The position numbers were made by a program, and so were the translations under genes. 38,992 nt of DNA from Candidatus Cloacimonadota bacterium. GTDB taxonomy: Bacteria > Muiribacteriota > UBA6191. Shown here in pieces: positions 31,612-38,992 of this stretch; the stretch's first letter is position 1; each line of letters opens with the position of its first letter. Location: the NCBI GenBank assembly GCA_002402105.1, contig NVVD01000007.1:67318-106309 (forward strand). Direction: 5' to 3'. The notes beneath the pieces are model-generated. The model did not search any database, had not been told where the DNA came from, and saw only the letters and a program-made list of their open reading frames with translations.

Positions 31612-32475
31612 TTATTTTTTAATATCTCTATGATACTTACTAATAAAAACATCTTCTAAACTACCTAATCTATGAGATAAATCTTCAACACTTGCCACTG
31701 AGCGATGATGCCCTCCAGTACAACCTATTGCAATAGACAATAGCTTTCTACCTTCTTTGATATATCTTGGTATCAACTTAAATAAATAATCGTGGGTTTC
31801 ATCAATAAAATCTCTGCTTTCTTTATTTGCAAAAATGAAATCTTGAACCTCTTTATCGTAGCCATACTTACTGCGTAATGTTTCTTGATAAAACGGGTTA
31901 TCCATAAAACGAACATCAAGGACCATATCTGCATCTTGAGGGATACCATGCTTAAAACCAAAAGAGCTTATACTAACTTGAATCTTAGTATCTTTTTCAT
32001 CATCTTTTATAATTTCTAAAATTTTATGACTTAAATCTCTTGTTTTTAAATTACTAGTATCAATAACGATATCTGCATTGGCTAAAAGAGAGCTTAATAA
32101 TTTACGATCTTTTTTAATTGACTCGTTTAAATTACCCTTATAAATTGGATGTCTTCTACGAGTTTCTTTAAATCTTTTTACTAACTCTACATCATCGCAA
32201 TCTAAAAATATTACTTTATATGGAATTTGATGAATCTCTAAAATTTTTAAAGAGTTTACAATACTAGAGAAATGGGTGCCAGAACGTATATCTACACCAA
32301 GAGCTACGTTTTTTCGACTTTCTGAACTTTCAGCTAATAGTTCAAAAAATTTATCAAATAAGCCTGCTGGCAAATTATCTACACAATAAAAATCAGAGTC
32401 TTCTAATGCCTTTAATGCCGTACTTTTACCAGCACCCGCCAAACCTGTTAATAAATAAAATGCCCGATCTTTCAA
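31612..32475 (-). CDS. rapZ: RapZ-family nucleotide-binding RNase adapter (YvcJ-like)
   Basis: The 287-residue protein has Walker A GLAGAGKST at 11-19, FLDCDD near 97, the RRHP motif near 116, SFGFKHGIP near 170, DVRFMDNPF near 188 and IAIGCTGGHHRSVAS near 255. In E. coli RapZ directs RNase E to the GlmZ small RNA and so controls glucosamine-6-phosphate synthesis; in Firmicutes YvcJ affects competence and cell envelope. The role here is likely in envelope precursor control. The start is TTG at 32473-32475 with AAGG eight bases upstream. GHH in place of the more usual GKH/GRH is a mild change. Upstream gap of 90 bases to yaaR. Confidence 0.95.
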   Translation of the reverse strand: MKDRAFYLLTGLAGAGKSTALKALEDSDFYCVDNLPAGLFDKFFELLAESSESRKNVALGVDIRSGTHFSSIVNSLKILEIHQIPYKVIFLDCDDVELVKRFKETRRRHPIYKGNLNESIKKDRKLLSSLLANADIVIDTSNLKTRDLSHKILEIIKDDEKDTKIQVSISSFGFKHGIPQDADMVLDVRFMDNPFYQETLRSKYGYDKEVQDFIFANKESRDFIDETHDYLFKLIPRYIKEGRKLLSIAIGCTGGHHRSVASVEDLSHRLGSLEDVFISKYHRDIKK

Positions 32476-32565
32476 TGAAATAACCTTAATTTAAAAATAA
32501 ATCCAAAAAAATAGAATCATTTAGTTATACCATATTAAAAGTAATTTTATCTTTAATCTGGAGAT

Positions 32566-33024
32566 TTATTTCATGTAGTCTATTAAAAGACCTTTGATAT
32601 TATCGATTGTAGCAGCCAAATCTACACTTGATTTCTCTGAGCTCATTATTTTATTGGTTACATCAACCAAGTTATCATTTACCACTCGTGAAATCTGTAA
32701 TTGATTGTGGTCATTTGACAGACTTCCACCAACTAAAAAAGCTGTATTTTGAGATTTTTTATTAAATTCATCTAAAAGACTACGAATTTTTTTTTTATAC
32801 CGCTCTAGAGATCCCATATTTCTTTTTAGAATTAATTCTTTTCCAATAGACTCTAACTCTTCTAAAATAGAGTCATAATTTAAGCCAGACTCCTCTTCTT
32901 TTACTTCTAAAGCATCTACTGGTTGAAATAAAGATGAGAAAAAACTACTTGATTTTTTTACTTTTGAAGTAGACTTTTTATCTTTTTTAGAAATAAGACT
33001 AGAATTGCTTGAATTAATTTTCAT
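32566..33024 (-). CDS. DUF327 (YaaR-like) protein
   Basis: The 152-residue protein has a Ser/Lys-rich disordered start (residues 1-40), then helices typical of DUF327: DSILEELESIGKELILKRN, LERYKKKIRSLLDEF near 80, and a C-terminal VNDNLVDVTNKIM...IDNIKGLLIDYMK. B. subtilis YaaR, about the same size, lies next to tmk, and this gene overlaps the tmk 3' end by 11 bases, which supports the family call. Function is unknown in the family. No ribosome site is obvious, so translation is likely coupled to tmk. holB, often in such clusters, is not here. Confidence 0.75.
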   Translation of the reverse strand: MKINSSNSSLISKKDKKSTSKVKKSSSFFSSLFQPVDALEVKEEESGLNYDSILEELESIGKELILKRNMGSLERYKKKIRSLLDEFNKKSQNTAFLVGGSLSNDHNQLQISRVVNDNLVDVTNKIMSSEKSSVDLAATIDNIKGLLIDYMK

Positions 33025-33646
33025 ATTTTAACAATTTAAGAACTCTTTCTTTAATTTCACTTTCAAGCGTTTGAATATCCAAAGAAGCATCTACAACAAA
33101 GTATCTTTCGCCTTCTTGGGCTAATGACATAAACCCTTCTCTTACATTTTGATGAAAAGATAAAGCCGCACTTTCTATTCTATCTAAGCTTCCTGTTTTT
33201 GCTGCTCTTTTAAGACCAATAACTGGGTCAATATCCATAACAACAGTCAAATCTGGGTACCTTCCTTTTATAGCAAAAGCATTCATTTGAGAAATTGTTT
33301 TTATATCTATACCTCTACCATAGCCTTGATAAGCCACAGAAGAATCAATAAATCTATCACAAATTACAATTTCTCCCCTAGATAGAGAAGGTAAAACTAA
33401 AGATTCTACATGTTCTGCTCTAGCAGCAAGCATCATAAATAGTTCTGTTTCATCTGAAAAATCACCCGAATCAGGAGACAAAAGTAATGATCTTATTTTT
33501 TTACATAAATCAGAACCACCACCTGGTTCAAACGTACAAACCACTTTGTAACCTAGTGAGACTAAGTATTTTTTTAAAGCTTTAACCTGTGTACTTTTAC
33601 CAGCTCCTTCTGAACCCTCAAAAGTTATTAATCGTCCTTTGCTCAC
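33014..33646 (-). CDS. tmk: thymidylate kinase
   Basis: The 210-residue protein has P-loop FEGSEGAGKST at 9-19, the FEPGGG motif near 41 (usually REPGGT), DRFIDSSVAYQGYGRG near 97 and the LID region DRIESAALSFHQNVREG near 157. It phosphorylates dTMP to dTDP for DNA synthesis. The start is GTG at 33644-33646, sharing its first base with the TAG stop of the TPR gene upstream, with AGG eight bases before; this tight junction implies coupled translation. The loss of the Arg and Thr from REPGGT is odd but the rest of the enzyme looks complete. Confidence 0.93.
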   Translation of the reverse strand: MSKGRLITFEGSEGAGKSTQVKALKKYLVSLGYKVVCTFEPGGGSDLCKKIRSLLLSPDSGDFSDETELFMMLAARAEHVESLVLPSLSRGEIVICDRFIDSSVAYQGYGRGIDIKTISQMNAFAIKGRYPDLTVVMDIDPVIGLKRAAKTGSLDRIESAALSFHQNVREGFMSLAQEGERYFVVDASLDIQTLESEIKERVLKLLKYEN

Positions 33647-36252
33647 TAAATAATCCTTTGCATATTATTTTTTACTTGTTCCCATTCTACTAAAGGAATA
33701 GCATTCTCAATAAACTTTAAATAATGGTGGTAAGAAGATTTAAAAAGCTCTTCTTTAAAGAAATGATTTGCCAAATAAAAGTCTATTTCTTTTAACTCAG
33801 GGTTTATCGTAATAGCTTTTTGTAAATATCTACGTCCACTCTCATGATCATTACTCTGATTCAAGCATAACAAACCAAGCTTCATTAATAACTTATCTGC
33901 TATAGGATTCATAGAGATAACTTTTTCTAGGTATGTTTTTTTCTTACTAGAAACCCACTCTGGTCTAATTTTTTCTAATTTTCCTTCATAATCAAAACAA
34001 TAAAGCATATATTCATGTAAATCAATTAAAGTTGAATCTAAACGAATTGATTTTTTAAGCGCTTCTTGGGCTCTTGATAATATTTCAGCACTAGGACGGC
34101 TAGTAGTAAAAATTAAATAAGCCATTCCTAGATCAAAATAAGCTAAAGCATCTTTTCCACCACTTTTTGCACATTTATCCATATATTGATTTAAACATTG
34201 GTTTATTCTGAGGTGTTTTTTATCTAAAAGAGCCCATGACATAGACATAAAGTTAAATTTATAAACTCTCCATTTTAAATCACTAGGATTTTCTTTTATT
34301 TCATCTTGCAAAAATAAAAGCCCTTCTTTATAAAGCTTTAATCTTAATAATTCGTGTAAATAAAGATCTTTTGTTTTTTCTCTGGTATCTACTTTTATCC
34401 ATTCTCTTAAAATAGCAATTAAATCTTGATTATTAGAGTTTAATAAAGCTACTAGATACAGACCTTCGTATGCAAAAGGATGTAATTTTAAATCTGAAAC
34501 TCGCGAAATAACTTTTTGAAACATCCTAGTTGCCCCAGAAACCCACTCATCAACATTTAATAAGTGAGACCCTAGATATAAATAGCTATAACCACAAACT
34601 AAACTATCTTCTAGCTGCAAACTTATTTTTTCTTGTTTTTGATGCTCTAACAATAAACTAGAAAAAAACTCAGTATCTCTTGCTCTTTCTGCTAATAAAT
34701 GTCTGTATGCTTTTATTTTTTGTAATTTCTGATGAAATTTAAGCGAAGTACAAGTTTCTAATTCTTCTATTAACTCTATGCTTTTTGAAAAATCATCATA
34801 AAGGGTTGATAACAAAATTTGATTTTCATACAGCTCTTCTTTTTCTTCTTGTTTTGCATATAATAAAGCCTTTTCATAGCTTTCCATTGCCAAAATATAG
34901 TTTGTATCATAAGAATACAAACTAGCGAGTTGCTCTAACCAATCTTTATTATCTGGAACCTTCTCTACCATTTCTTCGTAGTATCTTAAAGCTTTTTTAT
35001 AATAACCTGACTCCAATGAAGCTTTAGCTTTTTTTAATATCAAAAAGGTTTCTTTATAAGATTTATCTTTTTCAATTAACTCTTGTAGTTTGTAATCATA
35101 TTCAGAGCCTGGAAACTTATTTTTCAATTGCTCAAACCATTGACTTGCTTTAGCATAATGATTTAATGAGATTAAAATTTCACCTTTTAATAGATGTAAG
35201 TCTTCGTCATCTTTATAAAATACAATTGCTTTATTTAAACAATCTAAAGCATAATTAGGATCATCTAACTTACATAAAAAAGCTAATTTTAAATTTGCCC
35301 AAGCACTTGTTTCTTTATTAAAACTTATATCAGTTAAAACTTTTTGCAACTCTTGATAATTGTCTCTGCTTTCTAAATAAGCACAATAGCTTTGAATATT
35401 TTCTAAACTTTTCTCTTGTTCTAGTAAAAAATGATAGTCATTCATTATCTCATCATCAAGTCTTAAGCATTTTTTCAATTCAATACTTTTTTTCAAAAAA
35501 ACACTTTTCTCAGGAAAAGTCTCCTTGCAATTAGAAATTATTTCTTGCGCTTTTTGATAATTTTTTTGTCCTGTGTATGCATCTATCATTAATAAACATT
35601 CATCTAAACTAAGTTCTTGTTCAGATTGTAGATCTAATAATAGTTTTAAACCACCTTCAAATAGCTCCTCTTTTATATAGACTTTAGCTAATTGCATCCG
35701 CAACTTTCTAAGATGTGGAGAGATTTTAAAAGCTATTTTCAAATATTCAATGGCTTTTATATTTCTATTCAACTTTAAATAAGAATCCGCTAGAGATAAT
35801 AAAACCTCTGGATTATCTACTTGTAAATACTTTAAACGTTCAAAAATTTTAACTGACTTATCATAATCTTTTTGTTCATATAATAAGTCTCCATAAATTT
35901 TTAAAACGTCTTGATTGCTAGGATTTAATTGTAAAGCTCTATCATAAAACTCACTCGATTTTTGCAAATTTTTAGCTTTTTTATATAATGATGCTATTTC
36001 TAATATTACTTCTTCATTATTAGGGTTTTGCAACCATATAATTCGTAATTCATCTAAGGCTAATTGAGGGCTTCCTGATTTTAAATATATATTAGCTAAA
36101 GTTTTTCCTATTTCTATTACTCTTGGGTTTAAACTTTTCGCAATTAATAAATCATCTATAGCTTCATCTATGTATCCTAATTCTTGAAGCTTTATTGCCT
36201 CATTAATATATTTATCACAAGTATTTTTTTTTATAGGAATTTCAACAGACAT
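33646..36252 (-). CDS. giant TPR-repeat protein upstream of tmk
   Basis: The 868-residue protein has no signal peptide and consists of TPR hairpins almost throughout (for example AIKLQELGYIDEAIDDLLIA, ALQLNPSNQDVLKIYGDLLY and AKASLESGYYKKALRYYEEM); the middle (~440-700) is more diverged and helical. It resembles the TPR protein of the ligA operon in style, and both are placed beside DNA-metabolism genes. It is likely a cytoplasmic scaffold. The ATG has a strong AAGGAG five bases upstream. It starts the TPR-tmk-yaaR operon. The partner is not known. Confidence 0.87.
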   Translation of the reverse strand: MSVEIPIKKNTCDKYINEAIKLQELGYIDEAIDDLLIAKSLNPRVIEIGKTLANIYLKSGSPQLALDELRIIWLQNPNNEEVILEIASLYKKAKNLQKSSEFYDRALQLNPSNQDVLKIYGDLLYEQKDYDKSVKIFERLKYLQVDNPEVLLSLADSYLKLNRNIKAIEYLKIAFKISPHLRKLRMQLAKVYIKEELFEGGLKLLLDLQSEQELSLDECLLMIDAYTGQKNYQKAQEIISNCKETFPEKSVFLKKSIELKKCLRLDDEIMNDYHFLLEQEKSLENIQSYCAYLESRDNYQELQKVLTDISFNKETSAWANLKLAFLCKLDDPNYALDCLNKAIVFYKDDEDLHLLKGEILISLNHYAKASQWFEQLKNKFPGSEYDYKLQELIEKDKSYKETFLILKKAKASLESGYYKKALRYYEEMVEKVPDNKDWLEQLASLYSYDTNYILAMESYEKALLYAKQEEKEELYENQILLSTLYDDFSKSIELIEELETCTSLKFHQKLQKIKAYRHLLAERARDTEFFSSLLLEHQKQEKISLQLEDSLVCGYSYLYLGSHLLNVDEWVSGATRMFQKVISRVSDLKLHPFAYEGLYLVALLNSNNQDLIAILREWIKVDTREKTKDLYLHELLRLKLYKEGLLFLQDEIKENPSDLKWRVYKFNFMSMSWALLDKKHLRINQCLNQYMDKCAKSGGKDALAYFDLGMAYLIFTTSRPSAEILSRAQEALKKSIRLDSTLIDLHEYMLYCFDYEGKLEKIRPEWVSSKKKTYLEKVISMNPIADKLLMKLGLLCLNQSNDHESGRRYLQKAITINPELKEIDFYLANHFFKEELFKSSYHHYLKFIENAIPLVEWEQVKNNMQRII

Positions 36253-36340
36253 AAGGCTCCTTGTCTAAAACTCAAAACACTAAATTTAAGTAAAATAAGA
36301 CAAAAACAAACAAAATAACTATGAAATTGTAATGAAAATA

Positions 36341-36363
36341 AGAGAAAATAACAAGTTTTCTCT
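36341..36363 (-). terminator. possible terminator of the cyclase gene
   Basis: A perfect 8-bp stem (AGAGAAAA, 7-base loop, TTTTCTCT) lies 24 bases after the cyclase stop on the minus strand. It is AT-rich and followed only by TATTTTCATT, so it is weak. Confidence 0.4.
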
Positions 36364-36387
36364 TTCTAAGAACTCTATAAATTTAAA

Positions 36388-38992
36388 CTATTCAGGCTTT
36401 ATTGAATCATTTTTTTGCTCTAAGTAGCTCTCAACTACACCAGGACGAGGTCTAAAAATATGAAAAGTTTGTAAGGGTATATCTATACCCTTTACCAATA
36501 TAGGCTCCATTTTTTCATATTCAATGAAATCTTCTATCCCTTTTAAAGTTGTTTCATTTATTAATAAACTATTCATAGGAGCTTTTGACTCAACTCTTGC
36601 AGCAACATTTACAGGATCACCATACACATCGTTTTCTTTTAAGAATACCTTACCAGTATTAAGACCAATACGAGTATTAACCCTATCTCTTTCTACATGA
36701 TGCTCATTGTAGTCTTTTAATAAAACTTGCGTCTCAAGAGACATTAAAACCGCTTCTAAGCGACTTTCAAACGTATACATAAAACAATCACCTATTTTTT
36801 TTATAAGAGTACCATTAAACTTTTCACCAACAGGTACAATTATATTAGAAAAATCATCTAACATTAACATGATTTCAGAAATATCTAGGGTATTTGATTT
36901 TTTTGTATATCCAGCAATATCAATAAAAAAAATGGTTAATTCTTTCATATTTTTCTCAAACTCAAATTTAGATTTATTTGATGAACCAGAAACCCTCATT
37001 TTTCCAAATAATGAGTCTAAGCGTTCTTGTTCGTTGTCTGAGAGTTCTTTTTGCTCTTGGGCAATATTTTCGTCTCTTTCACCTGTTCTGATATATTTAA
37101 GTTCTGATAATAAAAACTTTTTTTCTACATCTTTATTAGCTTCAAAGTAAGATAAAACTTTTTGGTGTACCAAAAAAGAGTCTACCATTAAACAATGTAA
37201 TACTTTTACCCAACAAGATTTAACCCCTATTTTATTAGCATAATCAATTGATTTAGTAATAACATCAAAGTCTGATGAATCTAAACCTTTAATAACCATC
37301 GCTTCACCGTAAGATTCTCCCATTTTATATAGTAGATATCCTAAATCAGCATAATACTCATTATTTTCATCTTTCATACATCCGTATAAAAGGTCTTTAA
37401 GCTCTTCTAGCCCATCTTTTTTTGTTTCTTCAACATTTTCTACATAAGAAAATAATAAATTAACATCTTCTTTCGTCAAAATAAAATCATTTTTCCTAAT
37501 ACGAACCATTACATTATTAAGCCCGACTAATCCACCATTTTTTGCTAAAAAAAACTCAGTTCTTGATTTTAAAGCTTGATGTACTTCTCCATATTTTCCT
37601 TGAGATATATTCATTAATATTTTTAGCCATTCCATATCATTAACATTTTCAATATTTGAAAAAATTAAAAATAAGTTTTGTAAAAATATAACCGATAAGT
37701 TTTTTTTACTATTAAACCTAGCTTTTAAAAACTCAATGCTTTTTAAATCTTGAGAAGGAAGGTTTTTTAATACAGCTAAACCTGTTGCACCATCTTTATT
37801 TTCAAGTTCAGAAAAAACAAATTCCATTCCTTTTGATTTTCCGCTGTGTGCTATCCAACTTAACAAACTTAATCGAACTCTTCTTGTACTTGGAAAACTA
37901 TCTAATAAAGCATATATTTTCACATAGGTTGAAAAAACTTTTTCCCCAACAAATGCTCCGCCTAATATAACCAGCGTTTCTAAGTCATCTAATATACCAG
38001 TGATTGATTCTTTTAAATCAATTTTTGAACACAAAATAGCTAAAGTTGCTCTGTGTCTGGTTTCTTCTATGCTTAATAACTTTAAAGTACTAGCCATTAA
38101 AATTTTTTGTCGAGGACTAAATGAATCTTTTAATTTTGCTAAGACTCCTAAAACAAGACTTCTTTTTGTTGGTGCTATTGGACTAGACTTTAAATAAAAA
38201 ATTATTATATCTAGTAATTTTTGATTTCCGAGGGTATCAAAAAACTCTACACAATCAAGCTTTAAATCTCTATGTTTATCTGGACCTCTAGAACCTATTT
38301 TGCTTTGTAACAAAGCTTGATAATTATATAAAATTTTTATATAGGTTGCTGTAATACCTTTGATTGAAACATCATCGTCCTTAATAGCTTTAAACAATTT
38401 TAAAAAGGTTTGTTTTTTCAGCTCTTGCGCAGAGCTAGAAATTGATTTTGAAATTAAAATAGTATTTAAGCATTTAACAATAAAAGGTCTATCAATTATA
38501 TCTAATTTGAGCAAAAAGTTATAAACAAATTTACAATCACTTTCTATGGTAGACCTACATTTTAAAGCCAATTTATCTTTTAATTGGTTCATTAAAATTT
38601 GAGATGATGAATCTTCTTTGTAGGTTTCAAACATTGTCAAGATAAAGAGTTGCCCTTTTTCATCACTTGGCTCACCAATTTCTTTGTATTTTCTGTATAA
38701 ATCTTGAAATAACTCTGAATCCGAATGTCCATTTAAAGACTCAAAACAATGTCTTAATAAACCCATATCTTCAGCATGAACGAGATATTCTTTCCAAAGC
38801 TGAGATAAGTAAGAATAGTCTTTAGCTAGTTTCAAGGAGGTAATCCCCGATTTTCTTTTTTCTATGTCACTAGTCGCAAAGCCTGCTATATTTCTAATTT
38901 GCTGTAAAACATCTTCATCTTCACAAGCAACTCCAAGAGTTAAAATTGCACGATTAATAACTATTTTACTTTCATTAGACTGTAAAATACCT
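36388..38992 (-). CDS. HEAT-type repeat protein with C-terminal class III nucleotide cyclase, N-terminus cut by window edge
   Basis: The frame stays open to the right edge, so the true start lies outside. A TTG at 38835 is only an internal codon, because the 52 upstream codons (with AILTLGVACEDEDVLQQIRN) are also repeat-like. At least 867 residues are present. About 640 residues are alpha-helical HEAT/ARM-like repeats. The last ~200 form a cyclase domain: FFIDIAGYT (first metal Asp), KKIGDCFMYTF (second metal Asp and base-contacting Lys), RIGLNTGKV and VYGDPVNVAARVES (Asn and Arg of the transition state). All key residues are kept, so it should make cAMP or cGMP. No membrane span is visible. 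The helical part is probably a sensory or docking platform. Confidence 0.88.
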   Translation of the reverse strand, partial: GILQSNESKIVINRAILTLGVACEDEDVLQQIRNIAGFATSDIEKRKSGITSLKLAKDYSYLSQLWKEYLVHAEDMGLLRHCFESLNGHSDSELFQDLYRKYKEIGEPSDEKGQLFILTMFETYKEDSSSQILMNQLKDKLALKCRSTIESDCKFVYNFLLKLDIIDRPFIVKCLNTILISKSISSSAQELKKQTFLKLFKAIKDDDVSIKGITATYIKILYNYQALLQSKIGSRGPDKHRDLKLDCVEFFDTLGNQKLLDIIIFYLKSSPIAPTKRSLVLGVLAKLKDSFSPRQKILMASTLKLLSIEETRHRATLAILCSKIDLKESITGILDDLETLVILGGAFVGEKVFSTYVKIYALLDSFPSTRRVRLSLLSWIAHSGKSKGMEFVFSELENKDGATGLAVLKNLPSQDLKSIEFLKARFNSKKNLSVIFLQNLFLIFSNIENVNDMEWLKILMNISQGKYGEVHQALKSRTEFFLAKNGGLVGLNNVMVRIRKNDFILTKEDVNLLFSYVENVEETKKDGLEELKDLLYGCMKDENNEYYADLGYLLYKMGESYGEAMVIKGLDSSDFDVITKSIDYANKIGVKSCWVKVLHCLMVDSFLVHQKVLSYFEANKDVEKKFLLSELKYIRTGERDENIAQEQKELSDNEQERLDSLFGKMRVSGSSNKSKFEFEKNMKELTIFFIDIAGYTKKSNTLDISEIMLMLDDFSNIIVPVGEKFNGTLIKKIGDCFMYTFESRLEAVLMSLETQVLLKDYNEHHVERDRVNTRIGLNTGKVFLKENDVYGDPVNVAARVESKAPMNSLLINETTLKGIEDFIEYEKMEPILVKGIDIPLQTFHIFRPRPGVVESYLEQKNDSIKPE

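Noticed and set aside
36388-38835. TTG at 38835 as the start of the cyclase gene
   Set aside because: The frame remains open for 52 more codons to the window edge and these look like the same helical repeats.
38825-38845. AAGGAGGTAATCC on the plus strand, like a ribosome site or the complement of a 16S rRNA 3' end
   Set aside because: It lies within the open cyclase frame of the minus strand and no plus-strand gene follows; chance match in codons.
1-38992. CRISPR arrays, tRNA or rRNA genes
   Set aside because: No regularly spaced repeats and no cloverleaf or rRNA-like stretches were seen in the intergenic gaps.

Overview
The window is chromosomal DNA from a very A+T-rich, Gram-negative-type (diderm) bacterium using the standard code: TGA ends several genes, and ATG, GTG and TTG are all used as starts. 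A family 9 (heptosyltransferase-like) glycosyltransferase, an RlpA-like double-psi barrel protein, several Sec signal peptides and PilT-family ATPases point to a two-membrane envelope. I cannot name the phylum. A tmk-yaaR (DUF327) pair, large TPR proteins, a HEAT-type cyclase and many pseudo-enzyme-like paralogues would fit a poorly sampled lineage, but that is inference.

Left part (1-7976, all minus): half of a heterodimeric ABC exporter cut by the window edge, a DUF4143-type AAA ATPase, and a tight ligA / DnaB-C-like ATPase / TPR operon. 8144-11889 (plus): a peptide-binding protein, a double-psi barrel protein and a pentapeptide-repeat protein. 11893-18291 looks like an envelope-machine neighbourhood: two divergent PilT-like ATPases with damaged catalytic boxes, a PLD-like/Ada-like protein lacking its catalytic and zinc residues, a GT9 enzyme, an acidic secreted protein with a PilP-like C-terminus, and a degenerate FHA/transmembrane/coiled-coil protein.

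18299-25537 is mostly housekeeping: tldD-tldE with an Imm22-like immunity gene as third operon member, a strongly promoted 70-residue orphan, an OPT transporter and pgk. 25534-30330 is accessory. It holds a secreted zinc-peptidase gene interrupted by one in-frame TAA, an unknown Cys/His protein, an unknown 195-residue protein and a secreted protein whose signal peptide is frameshifted. It also holds a compact XRE-regulator/membrane-protein cassette with two matched operators, bracketed by 24-bp direct repeats, then a 100-bp imperfect palindrome.

The right part (30337-38992, all minus) returns to core functions: rapZ-nupC, a TPR-tmk-yaaR cluster, and a class III nucleotide cyclase with a long HEAT-like N-terminal part that runs off the right edge.

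The best candidates for something new are the pair of degenerate PilT-like ATPases with their pseudo-enzyme neighbours, the ligA-linked degenerate DnaB-like ATPase with its TPR partner, the tldD-tldE-imm22 operon, and the operator-controlled cassette between direct repeats.
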